A stretch of DNA of 64,000 nucleotides from Synchiropus splendidus (Eukaryota; Chordata; Actinopteri; Syngnathiformes; Callionymidae), in NCBI RefSeq assembly GCF_027744825.2, contig NC_071338.1, positions 26,969,501 to 27,033,500 on the forward strand, read 5' to 3'. The notes under the pieces are model-generated. The model ran no database searches and was not told the origin of the DNA. It saw nothing but the letters and a program-made list of their open reading frames with translations. The position numbers were made by a program, and so were the translations under genes. Below are positions 1 to 11,200 of this stretch, in pieces. The first letter of the stretch is position 1, and every line of letters begins with the position of its first letter.

Positions 1-570
1 ATGCGTTTTTAAGCCAGGTGCACCACTGACCTTTCTACGGTGCAGACAGCACCACTGCACCCGCGGCTTATAGACCAGTGCAGCTTATGTAAGAACAAGA
101 TCTATTTTCCTTCTTAAATTTAGTGGATGCGGCTAATATTGCAGTGCGCTCTATAGTCCAGAAATTACAGTGTTAAACTGGTGTTTTTGATCAACTGCCC
201 TCATGAACATGTTTCCAAACTCATCTATGATACATTCAAGTGACGTAAATAAGACACAATGGTTATAAAGCCTTACAGGTAGCGAGACAAGGGGGAAAAC
301 AGGAAATAACAGATACTCAAAATTTCATTTTTTTCCAGGTGTTCTCCTAGGCTGACTCTTCGTCTTTCCGCATGTCCTTCAGTCTCCTTCACCTTGACCC
401 ATCATCCAACCTGGTGCCACCAAATTATGAGTGGTGCAACCGTAGCTAGCAATGAGTTGAGGTTAAAAAGCATCAGTTTAAAAGCAGTTACAACTGATCA
501 TTTTCTTCATGCTATCCTACTCTACTGTACTAATTTAAGGCAATATTTTAACGAAATAATCCATCTACTA
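1..570. other. Non-coding stretch, nothing recognised
   Basis: Unique-looking, slightly AT-rich DNA. The short open frames carry no recognisable domain, and I see no tandem repeat. Its right edge is the 8-bp target duplication of the hAT element that follows. Confidence 0.5.
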
Positions 571-991
571 CAGAGATGGGTAATTAAATGGGCCACATTA
601 GAAACTGTAACTGCTGTGAGGGGCCACCATCAAAAGAAAAGCCAGCGATGACTACAAAACATGATGGAAAAATATCCAAAATATATACTTGGACAAGGAC
701 AAAATGAACTAAAGAAGACGAAATGCATGTAAGCATATTAAGAAGTTTAAACATGCCATGAAACCTACTGAAATATTTCATTTTATATAGATTTAATTTG
801 AATATGAATAAACTATTGACCAGATAAAAAAAGGCAATATATTTAGAACTATATTTTCAGTATTCCTTCAATGTATTTTGAGGAACAAGAAAAACACAAA
901 ATGGCCAATGAGAAGAAAAAAAAATGTAGTCAACAAGAACATGCTATATTTGCTATTATACGGCCCCCGGGCCGCACTTTGCCCAGGTCTG
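571..991. mobile_element. Non-autonomous hAT-type DNA transposon with 8-bp target duplication
   Basis: The left end begins CAGAGATGGGTAATT. The right end, read inward on the other strand, begins CAGACCTGGGCAAAG, so the termini share the pattern CAG-N-TGGG-Y-AA. They are flanked by 8-bp direct repeats, atctacta (563-570) and atctacga (992-999), identical at 7 of 8 positions, which is the hAT target-site length. Just inside the right end is a GC-rich block (961-980, cggcccccgggccgcacttt) of a kind I associate with abundant fish hAT families. The 421-bp interior is AT-rich and encodes no transposase, so this is a MITE-like internal-deletion derivative. The family name cannot be fixed without a repeat library. 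Confidence 0.7.
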
Positions 992-1137
992 ATCTACGAT
1001 AATCATAAACTATAGCATTTTTTCCCCTTTCTTTGTTAAAAAAATGGAGGACTCTCCACTACACTACAGCAAATTTGGACTTGACAACTTTTACCTTTGA
1101 TGCAGTATCCTTGTTTGTCTGCAAAAGAATGTGCATT
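992..1137. other. Non-coding spacer
   Basis: Short AT-rich unique sequence between the hAT element and a GT microsatellite. No signal seen. Confidence 0.4.
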
Positions 1138-1166
1138 GGGGTGTGTGTGTGCGTGTGTGTGTGTGG
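1138..1166. repeat. (GT)n microsatellite
   Basis: Alternating GT with one internal C substitution, about 29 bp. Read directly from the sequence. Confidence 0.9.
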
Positions 1167-2949
1167 GTGCAAAACTCTTTATGTACATACTAAAGCATCC
1201 CCAACGCTCCTTAGATCTCATCTCCCGACAGCTGCTTGGCACCGCTCATATGAAATCACAATAATGGCAGATGAGCTCTCGCACTACACAGACAATCTGT
1301 TTGAAAGCGCACTTTATTACACTTTGTTCCCTTTAATAAAAAAAAAAAAAAAAGTCAAATAAAGTATGCGGGAAAAATAACCGGGTTTTAAAAAATCCCA
1401 GATAAACGGAAATGATTGCATCTTTAAATAATAAATGATCTCCTGCCTCTAACAGGCGGGAAAGTAACGGAAAATAATTGAAGACAACAATGTCCTATAA
1501 GTGCAGGGCTCCGGCAGTGCTGATTCAGTTTCCCTCATAACTTCAAACGCTCCGTCATAAAGTATGGATCATCTCCAAAAGAGAAATTATGCACCTGTTT
1601 ACAGTTTTCCTCTCATTAAGGCGACGGGATTCTGTCTTCCTTTGTTAGAGACGATTTCTGTTTGGCAAACTTCTCCAGAAAACCATGCTGGCAAATTAGG
1701 CGGGCAACGCAAAACGAAACAAACAAAAACATTCTAATGTGATCCGTGGTGGGGAATAAATATTTCACAATTTGTCTAAATTTGACAACAAAGACGGACC
1801 AACAGCAAATCAACCAAACAGCTCAGCGAACAACAATGTTCGGAGGCCTACATTCATTTACAAAACATGGGAGCTCATAGCATGTTACAACAGTCTGTCT
1901 CACATTGGGTTTTTGAAGTTTTAAGTCAGTTGGTGACTTTTCGTCGACAAAATAAGTCACAGCGAAATCATCCCACGGATTGGTGGAGTGTCCCGCATCC
2001 GCACATCTTGTTTCTACAGAACATGGTGCTTCATCTGTGGCTTGTCAGTTGCTGGTCATCACGTCATACAACTTACAATGGACAGCACCAAGGACCGTGA
2101 CAGAGGCCAACACTGGTCAGTGATACATTTCATGTGCTCCATAGTCACTACTGCGATACATAATCCGACAATGCTTCCACCAAATGACATATTTTAGGTT
2201 GACTGAAGTGACCACTTCAGAGCATACCAACGAAAAGTATATTGCACAAACCAACATTTTTAGGAACTTTTTGTAAAATGCATATATTGTATTCATTTCA
2301 GTTCATAAATCAATGTACATCCTTCCACACGCTCAAACAGAGATTGAAATAGTGATTCATGCGTTTACAATGAAATGAAAGTCATTAGAAAAAAAAGAAA
2401 CTGTGATAGGAAAAACAGGGAGATTCCAAAAGTGAGGCTACTCAATCCAGACTTTGATGGTCAACTCCACAACATTGTTGGTGGGGACAGTTCAAAAACA
2501 ATGATGCTCACAGCACAAGGAATGAAGAGGAGTGTAAACACCTTAAACTGAATCCATGGTCATGTGAGCAACGTGAACATTTGAGCTCAAACCAATAGTC
2601 CAATAGTGTTGTAGTTGAAACCACTTAACCCGAGACCGAGTAGAAACCAAGTCCAGTGGAAGGGGCCGGACTGACACCAAGACCAAGACCGATTAAAAAA
2701 CGGAATCCAGAAGCACAAGTTCACAAACGTATTTCTTACTGCAAAAAAGCATGGCGGTCATCTTTTCAAAATAAATATACAGAACAAACTGTGGGTTTGT
2801 TCTGTCTATTGTATTCAGTTTTGTCCGTGTCACCTCACTGGTCTGAGAGTAGAGTCGGGCTCTGGCCCACGCAGTCTTGAAGTTGGACTCTGTATGCTCT
2901 GGATTCAGTCTTGGGATAGGTGGTCTTGACAATAACACTGGCATCCAGT
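1167..2949. other. Non-coding stretch with a poly-A run and an RE1-like motif
   Basis: Contains a 16-A homopolymer at 1338-1353 and otherwise mixed unique sequence. At 2081-2101 the sequence resembles the RE1/NRSF silencer: a CAGCACC half-site followed at canonical spacing by GGACCG. No gene is supported; the open frames are short and of low-information composition. Confidence 0.4.
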
Positions 2950-3190
2950 GCTACCCTTCTCGTTCTTTCTGCATTTCCCATCAGGTGCTAGCCCAACGTG
3001 ACAGCCTCCTCTACATTGGCTCGGTCGATCATCTTCATATCATCATGTACGGGATCCATGAACTCGAGGTTCACCTCTCTTCTCCTCACCACAAGTCCAA
3101 ACTATCTGCGCCCCTGACTTTGTCTCCAAAGCTCTCCACATGAGCTGTCCCTCTGATATATTCACGTCTGATCCAGCCGCTTCTCATCCG
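2950..3190 (-). mobile_element. Degenerate RTE-type LINE remnant (C-terminal reverse transcriptase region)
   Basis: On the minus strand, successive frames spell REYIRGTAHV..FGDKVRGA and then, after indels, FMDPVHDDMKMI..ANVEEA. This matches in order the C-terminal part of an RTE-type polyprotein seen better preserved at 36.5-37.15 kb in this window (RGTAHVLRCLGDKVREARWR, later RRFMEVVKEDM). The piece is frameshifted, has stops and cannot be functional. It is a small truncated 3' remnant in the same orientation as the 36.5-kb copy. Confidence 0.6.
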
Positions 3191-6100
3191 ACCCCGTGAC
3201 TATGACTCTAAAATGATCTGACCTTTCAACCATACTCATTCGGCACAGCTGCATCGATGGTTCCTATAAATAAAGGTTGCTATCAGGCAACAGAGATTAA
3301 GTGCCATGTGTAGATAACATGTAAACACACAATATTGACTACAATAACACCACTGCACTTCTGAGCTTCAGTGAGTGGTACCTTTCATATCTCTTCATTG
3401 CCCCTCTGTAAGGCAGATCTACATCACGCCACGTCTCCTGGTGGGTTTAAGCAGCGAGCGCATTATCAATCACAGCTCATAATAAACCATCTGACCGTGA
3501 ACCTCAAGCCCAGCTGATTTTACGACACGATACAGAACAATTAGAGTCGAGAAACAACCACTCCTTCAAGCGAATTCATGGGATTTCATGATGGGACCTT
3601 GTGGGGAAGATTATATGGACAGAGTTGTTTAAGTCCACAGGTGTGAAAGCATCCAGGAATACGGTGAGATGACCTTTGAATTTTGTTGCCATGTTTGAAA
3701 GTTAATAAAGCAGTCCATTACACTGACGTTCCTTCAACACCATAACACCATTCCAGGACGTGGTAGTATCACAGGCTGTTGCTCCTTGTGAGGACAACTC
3801 TTTCCTTTGTGTGCATGTCTTTGGGGATGTAGAGGACGAGGACTCATGTTTTTATTCCCTGCATTTCACGCTCACAGTTTCAGATGCCTCAAATTTGCCA
3901 CTGAAATCAGATGGTGGTTTGCTCTTACCAACAAAAGTAGGAGAACAATCTTAAAATATCTCTTTAATAAGGAAGCAAAGCGGCTACAAAGGGAAACCAG
4001 TCTGATTTGGATGAAGTGACAAGTCAAAATTGTCACCTGCCACAGAAGAACATTGTCACATGTTTCAATATCTGACAAACTGCAGAAACTAAAACTGTAA
4101 CAAGTCAAGTGATCTCACCTCATCGGTTGATTTCTTTTCATCTGAGGCAAACAAAAGCATTTTGGAACACAACCACTTAGGTCAGGTCGACAGTAAAATT
4201 CACTTCCCAGTCATCAAACCGGTAGCCACCACCCTCCTGCTCCAAAACACTGCTTAGCGGTATAAGTTACAGCCCAGCTCTGCAGGGACTTATTTTTATA
4301 ACCTCTATTATTTTCTATCATAAATATTCAAACGCAGATCTTAAAGCCCGAGCTTAGTGAGGAGAATAGCCAAAAACAACATGCCGCTTTTCAGCTTCCC
4401 CCAGCCCTCGCTCTTCTATAGAAAATCATTAAGAAGATGAATGCAGAAATCGGGGCGAATGCTGAGACGAGACGGAAAGACCCGGCAAAAATAATATACT
4501 CATATGAAAGACTCAGGATGAAATATTTGGTCAAGAAGATTCTGCTGTTTTGTTCTTTATTTGTTTGAGCATTTTGACTTGTTTTGCATTTCCCCCTTTG
4601 GGATGTGAATTAATATTTCCAGCTTGAATATTAATCCTGATTCGGAAGTGGATTAGTTTGCCATTGTCCCCTTCATGCTGAGCCCTAAATAAAGGCGCCG
4701 ACATGGAGAGGAAATCTATACCTTTCTGCCCGGCAAACAAAGACCTCTGCACCCGTAGATAACACAGACCCCCCTGTAATTCTACAAACATGCTAGATCT
4801 TCCCTTCTATTTATTCCCTATCAGTAATGCATTTCCCCTTTCCTTGTTTTTCGCTTATTTGTCATCGCTTCCTCTCAGAAAAAAGAAAAAAATGTGGAAA
4901 AAAAACTTGGCCATGGTAGATTTGCAAGGCAATTGTGCCCTTAAACTGTGTCTCTTCCTCTGCTTATACCATGAGTTTATCAAAGAATACAATGGGGTTG
5001 TGCTTCCACCATTATTCTCCAGGCAAGAACAGTAATTTAAATGCACCAGTACTACTGAGACGGCTGTCCCACTGTGGAACAGAGAACGATGAAAATGCGT
5101 TACGAAAAACACACTGCATTACTTTGTTGACCTTTCCTGTTCCCATAGTTTACAAACAGCTGTGAAGCTCATTCCTCTGGGCTCTTTGTACATCAGAGAG
5201 AACGAGTGATGGAGGCACACCACACTCAAATGGAGGACTTCTTCAAAACTAGCTGCACAAACACAGCAGACACATTTGTGTTTCCTCTGCCGCCAAAGCG
5301 GTTAAATGAGAGGAACTACACAATCACAAAAATCTCTTGCCTACTTGGGCACACAAAACATCAGCTGAGGACAAATAAGGACTTGCTTTCTTTTAGTTAG
5401 GATCGTGTGAAAAGTCCAGTCATTAAAATTGGTGGAGTTAACAGGAGGCAGCACCACAACAACAAGAAGGGCATCGGTTCTTCAGCCTGACTTGTCTTTG
5501 CTGCTGTTCTGCTCTCTCCACGGCTTTAACTGGCCACTATGGTTTACGGTTCATATTTTCTGCCGGTGTCAATGACCTGGTCTTGGTGTCCCTCATCTCT
5601 TGCCCATAAGTAGCTGGGATACTTAGCATCCAGTGACTCTAGAAAGAGGAAAAAAATTAACAAAAATGCATGTATTTATTCAATACCATAGTGGTCATAA
5701 ACTATGAATTGCTTTACGAGGCGTGCATGAACATCCATGTAAGCAGAAATATTTCATGATCGTGATCACACAGAAGGCATGGGACTGACCCAATATCTTT
5801 CTAACTTGAGTCCTTTCACTCAAGCACGGGCTCAAGTTGACAGAAAGAACAACAGATTCTGACTCCCAAGGTGTCAGAATAGTGACAATTGTTAAAAGGA
5901 AAACAGAGGTTGGGGTTTGGGGTCCTTTCCCTCTGTATATCCTTACTGTCAGTAAGGAGGAGAGCAGCAAGTTGCATCTTAGCTAAAGTGGTAGTGAGAG
6001 CTCCTTGCCCTCCATGTCCCAACCCCTTCACTTGGAATGGGAGGGGTCAGCTTTGACTCCATTGAGAGACCTGTGCATCAACATGCGATGATGCACATGC

Positions 6101-7420
6101 GAAGGTTAGACTGGTTACTATTAGGCGAGTTGTTTGTTGTTGTATTGGGCAACTTTCTCTGAGAATCGCGGAACGATTGTAGCATTAGCCGCTAAGCTAT
6201 CAGGCCCTACACGACACATGATGTCAGTTTCTCAGACTCGCTACCAGCGTGCTGGAAGACTCAGGACAAGAAGACAAAAACACTAACCAGGATGGGTGAC
6301 AGTGGCACGAATGAGCAGGACAGATGATGCCTACGGTAGATTCATGGAGTGAAGACTCTGCTCAGCCTGCTCTTGCTTTTTAATGTCAATAAAATGTTAA
6401 AACACTCTGCTTTCCTTGGTTTTCCTTAGAGATGCTTTATAATACAGTCATTTTGAAAAACAATGCTTAAAAAATGAGAATAATCGATTTCTATGTTGTG
6501 TTTTTTTTTATGTGATATCACCCAGACACTTTGGGAGTGAGAGTGGGTCGGATTGAGCCTAAAAAAATAAATCCCAGTGACTGTTTTTAATACTGATTCA
6601 TGTTGACATGTCACGACGTGCATGTTAATGCAGAAAAACAGGTATTAAGAACAGCCAATGGTGTTGGGTAGAAAAGAAAGACGCGACTGTCAGTTGAGGG
6701 AAGAAAAATGACGGATTTCACGCCAGGGAAACGTCCAGACCCGGTCGAGCCGATGGGACCGGGCAGCCATCGTGATGCCATTACAGTGTTAACCAATCCA
6801 TTGGTGTCTGTGCGTCTGGGTGGGTAGACACTCACAGTCTGGAAGGGGTTAATGGGAAATCAATGAGAGGGACGTGCTTATGAGCAAGACATGGTGGAAG
6901 AGGGACGAGGAGAGTCGCGTCGAGAGAGATGGAGGGGCGGAGAGGGAGCATTGTTCCCAGTGATAGGAGCAGACTTCCCAGATGTTATCTGTCATTCAAG
7001 GCAGCGCTCTGGTGACCAGATGTTTAGGCTCAATATGGCAGTGTGGGTACGGACCCGGCAGCAGGATCAATACAGGTCAAGTTCACGGCTGCTCAAGCTT
7101 TCCAATCTTCCTCAACAGCAAGAAAAGTACCACCAAGACATGGAGGGGGGGAGTGGGGGTCACGTGACCGGGCTATTTTGGCAATATTTGCTTCACAGGT
7201 GTCCATTACACGAGGCTGATTTGAAAGGAAAGGTAAAATAAATATAACAAAAATGAGCCAAGGCAGTTATTTTAAAGGCCCGAGGGCATTTGGGGAGGCA
7301 GGTGGGGGGATTGTTAAGGGGGGGGGTGGACTAAAAGCGGATCCCAGAGCAGAGAAGCTCTTTGTAGTTTAAGCAAAGTGAGCTAGCCAGAGGCCCGTGC
7401 TCTCACCTCTTACTCACACA
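3191..7420. other. Non-coding, unique-looking; possible regulatory content
   Basis: No tandem repeat or transposon recognised. About 4290-4800 is a lower-repeat block with paired open frames on both strands, often seen in constrained non-coding DNA; it contains TTATTTTTATAAC and several ATTAAT cores. At 7158-7169 is the perfect palindrome GGTCACGTGACC, an E-box of the CLEAR/USF type. G-rich runs at 7143-7157 and 7282-7327 (GGGG, GGGGGG and a 9-G run) could form quadruplex structures, though with 8-nt loops. No gene is supported. Confidence 0.4.
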
Positions 7421-7880
7421 CGCTGTTTGGGGAAATTAGTGCGTCGCTCCATAATTAATCAAGTAAATGTTGAGCTGCTGCGATTTGGATTACATTAACA
7501 TATAATCAATAATGTATTAATCAAAAACATATAAACACCTCTGCATAATCACAGACTTAACTAAGGGCATTTCCCGCTGCGTGGAAAGTTTGTGCTTCTT
7601 ATGGCGGCGAACAAACAGAGGGCGATACAATGGAGGGTTTTAGGATGAAACATATCTCGGTGCTTAACTGTCTCCGTTCATCAAATGAGTTTCTCACCAC
7701 GGCAGCGCTGGTTTCAAGAGCCAACACAAGGCAGAGGAAATGATGAATTCATTTATTTATTCTTAACAATAGCCCGACGCGGCGAGCGGAATAAATAAGC
7801 GCGGCGCTGATGAGAAACGGGGGAAAAAACACAATCCAAATAATTTTTGCAAAGCTACTTCAGGTTTAATTCCAAAAGCA
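7421..7880. promoter_or_regulatory. Candidate conserved non-coding / enhancer-like block
   Basis: Between 7452 and 7548 there are nine TAAT/ATTA homeodomain cores, several overlapping, including a TAATTAAT run and TATTAATC. A YY1-type ATGGCGGC lies at 7601-7608. The block is repeat-free and has no convincing coding frame. Dense homeobox cores plus low repeat content are typical of developmental enhancers, but conservation cannot be tested here, so this is a candidate only. Confidence 0.3.
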
Positions 7881-9329
7881 GCAAAGTGGATTGAGGAAAG
7901 GAGTTCGTCACCTTTATCATGAGCAGAGGAGTCGACTCATCTCCGCTTTTGTGTTTTCACTTAAATGCATGTTCTGTTTTTGGCAGATAAGTTGTGTTGT
8001 TTAAAAGCATCCGCTCCTGCTTAACGTTTTGTTCGTTGGGGGAACTTCATGCCGAGGGATTTTCTAAACACAATTCATCAAAGTGGAACGGGACTTTCTT
8101 TTTTTCTGCCTTCCTAATCCTTTCTGCTGCAGATGAGAGATTTGCAGTTCAGACTCATTAAGATTAAAGCATTTTACCAGAGTTATTTAAGAATGCAAAG
8201 TTCCATGTGAGAACTGCGAGTTGGGAGCAGAGAGAAATCCCACTGGCGTGCTCCGTGCACTGGGGGCTGATCTTAACCTATATTTCAGTTCGGGGTGTCA
8301 GTGATTGAATGATAGGAAGCGGAATAGCTTTTCCTGCTGCATAATAGCTTCAAGTTACGATCACTTTTTCCCACTCATAATCTCTCGGGGATTATCTGGT
8401 TGGACTATTTGTCTTCACGCAGCAGAGAAAGGTTTGTATCATAGTTGGCTGCTCGTGATATTCACTCAGTAATCTTCACGGGTCATGAAGGGCACGTGCC
8501 TATATCATGTATATTGGGTCACGCTCCGGGTTACGCTCGACCTGTCCACTACAGGACCCATAAACAGACCCGCCCAAATGTGATTATCACGTTGACAGAG
8601 GACAGAGGGATGAAACCACAGTGCCAATGCAGTCAGGTCGCAGCACTGCCCAATGCACCGTGATGTTCTGAAATGTCCACTGGTGCCCAAGGCCAAGTTT
8701 CTGAGCAGATTGCTTCATGTTGTTGCTGAAAATACTGCTGTGTTGTTTTATTGTATTGTTGTGGTTAAGTTGTCCATTGACAGAAAAAAACAGTGAGATT
8801 CCCACATCCTTCCCACTACGGTGGGTGTTCTTGGGGTTGAAGGTTTCTCCTTTGTTGCACCAAATGTAAGCCAATTCTTAGTGGCTAAACAATTCAACTT
8901 TGTTTTTATCTGACCTTCAAAGAGAGGACCGTGCTGGTGATCCTTTCCACACCGGCTGGAATTTACCACAATGGAAAACGTCTTATTTCATGAAATAACG
9001 CTCAGCACTGGAAATAATGGAACATGTTAGAGATACAACTAGACATCCTTTGTACATCGCCCGTACATTTCACCACCACACACAGCCATTGTAACCCTGG
9101 TTACTTTCAGTAGTACGGAAACTTACGACACTCACCAGTGTGTTATCTCAGTGAGTGAGAAAAAGCAGCAAAAGCGAACGTCACATGCAAAAGAAAATTA
9201 TGCCTTGTTTATTTCAGCCTGATCAGGTCAAGCACGCAGCGCAAGTAGCTTGATCTATGGTGGCCTGAAGTGGACAATAAGTAAATCCTAATCTCTTGTC
9301 TCACCCTTAACACAAGCACTTGGTAAAGA
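7881..9329. other. Non-coding stretch, nothing recognised
   Basis: Mixed unique sequence without tandem repeats or recognisable transposon ends. The open frames overlap on both strands and show no domain. Confidence 0.4.
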
Positions 9330-9585
9330 GTGCCCTCCGACGATGAAGCGAAAAGTGTTTGACGTCCATAAGAATTGGGACAGCACTTCACGACGTTACG
9401 CTTCACTAGCGTCACGTGTAAAGTGTTTTGTTTACTGTATATCGAGTGTTGGAGATGTTTTGCAAATGCCAGCACCAGCGTTTTTGCAACCTCCGGCGTT
9501 GGCGCTGATAATCTTACTTCGGAAGAAATGGTCGGAGCCGAAGCTTCGCCATTATTATGCGGTGATACATCTGTTCGAGGTATGA
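9330..9585 (+). promoter_or_regulatory. CpG-enriched patch with E-box and splice-donor-like end (possible first exon)
   Basis: This 250-bp patch has far more CpG than its surroundings: clusters near 9338-9352, 9390-9416, 9477-9505 and 9520-9580. It contains TCACGTG at 9412-9418 and CTTCGGAAG, a palindrome with an ETS-like GGAAG half, near 9519. It ends GAG|GTATGA with the GT at 9580-9581, a plausible 5' splice site. An ATG frame runs from 9343 through that point, but its 80-residue product matches nothing I know. It could be a 5' exon or promoter of an unannotated transcript, or part of an unrecognised transposon. Confidence 0.2.
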
Positions 9586-10145
9586 TGATGTTAATGTTAG
9601 CCTGAATGCTAGCTGACTGTTGTTTGTTAAGAAAAGCCAATCAAACCAAAATACGCATTCATGTTGGTTGTATTGTATTGTATTGTTAATATTGTTGGAC
9701 ACAGTAGAGCCTTTTGGCTTGTGATACGAGGAGAAAGCAAACAAATGGAAGAGTCGTCCTCATTTCTAAAATGTCCCCGTTGTTTATGTTTATGTTATTC
9801 AATTCACACATTGGTATCCTGGGAATCTACCCACGCTTCATATTCCCACTAGCTCCGGAGCCCCTTCGGTTTGAAGGGATCATTTCAAGTGGTGAACGGT
9901 GCCCTCTGTCTTAGTAGTCGGTAGTACTGCGACACACTACACTGACACGTGAACGCGCAACACCCAGTGTTAGGGCTACAAACGTGTGGGGATCCATGAC
10001 AAATTATATTGAAAAAAAAAAACATGTAATAAGCCTGAGTAGCAGATACTTATAGTGGCCTTTGGTTTGCCACTTATGCATTGTTACTCAGGGTTTACAG
10101 CCCAAGGTTGAGGCGACCTCTTCACCCCCACGAGCAGGAAGAAGG
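9586..10145. other. Non-coding stretch, nothing recognised
   Basis: Mixed unique sequence. A run of A at 10011-10021 is the only simple repeat. The 9850-9960 stretch is again CpG-enriched, but no family is recognisable. Confidence 0.35.
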
Positions 10146-10210
10146 CTCTTGTTAAAGGGAGTCTGGGCTACATAACTTTGGCTGCTGCCACCACGACCTG
10201 GGTTCAGACC
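10146..10210 (+). mobile_element. Rex1-like LINE 3' remnant
   Basis: The stretch reads GSLGYITLAAATTTWVQT in one forward frame. It matches at DNA level the familiar end of fish Rex1-type LINEs, where a 'ggtctgggct' motif is followed by 'ggctgctgcc..cgacctgg'. Only the extreme C-terminus is visible. The expected downstream tandem tail is absent, so this is a short, old fragment. Confidence 0.4.
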
Positions 10211-10882
10211 TTAACGTTGCTTTACAGTGCAGACCAGTCTGCGTCAACAGACTGAAATCAAACTAAGCTCAGCCAAACTTGAAAAATATAAAATCAAGTT
10301 ATGCTTAAACTGAAACAGCGGTCTTCCAGTCTTCAAAACCTTTTTTGAAGACCACTGTAGGATGTGTATTTAATTTACGAAAACTGTTTAAGAGTTTCTA
10401 AAATTACTCTCAGAGCTGGCATGTGATATTTAACATTGGAGAGCCTCGTGTTGTAGACTCAGCCGAAGGAAAATACGGTCACAGATCTTGAATATAATGT
10501 GTTTTGTCCGCAGGCTGCCTACTCTGAAGCTGGCCGGCCACTCAGAGGCTGAAGAATTCTGTTGGTAGAAAAGAGCTCAAGTTCTCGGCACCTTTCCCAA
10601 ACTTTCCAACTCTCAAAGTGTCGCAATCTGGTTCCATTTTACATCTGGCCTTGACATTGTAACAGAGCTCCTTTCTCTCCCTTCTGAACCGCATATTTAA
10701 TCCCTGTGCTTATGTCAAACTTAATTACAGGACCTTGTAAGAAAAAATAACAAGTGAGCCTTGTAGGAGGGGGAGAGAGGAAAGGAGAGCATGAGGAGGA
10801 GAGCAGAAGGGAACGGAGGGGAATACAATGAGGTGTGAGGGGGGGAAAGGAACAGCAGAGACATTTAATCTGTTGACTTAGT
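10211..10882. other. Non-coding stretch
   Basis: AT-rich sequence, then a purine-rich G/A tract at about 10767-10857 (AGGAGGGGGAGAGAGG-like). No gene or transposon recognised. Confidence 0.4.
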
Positions 10883-11200
10883 ATGTTAACGGGCTCAAGA
10901 AAACACTTTGATGTTCGGCTTCATGTTTTCGCTGAAAGGTCGAAAGGCCAAAGATTTTTTGAAACTCTCTGTACCGCTGTTGACAAAAATCAATGGCTAA
11001 ATCGAATGAATATGATTGGATTTGATGATATGACCGAATTAATGCGCAGCAATGTTTTTGATCCGCTTCAACAAAAACACGCAGATCGACAAAAGTTCAC
11101 GCCAAAAATAAACGGCAGTTTGACCAAAGGAGTTGCCTGCTTTGCTCGTGATGGTCGGACGACTGGATCTGAAGAATTGGAACAGGCGGCGGGACCGTGA
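10883..11200 (+). other. Unassigned 105-codon open frame
   Basis: An ATG-initiated frame ending at TGA, with no homopolymer bias. The product starts MLTGSRKHFDVRLHVF and includes NRMNMIGFDDMTELM and a basic ADRQKFTPKING segment. I recognise no domain, signal peptide or membrane segment. No nearby promoter or splice context makes it a gene. Codons are not biased toward C/G at third positions. It may be chance, or the relic of an exon or transposon. Confidence 0.12.

Noticed and set aside
9850..9960. CpG-rich stretch sharing a GTGCCCTC motif with about 9329-9337
   Set aside because: The shared motif is only 7-8 bp and in the same orientation, so it does not define transposon ends.
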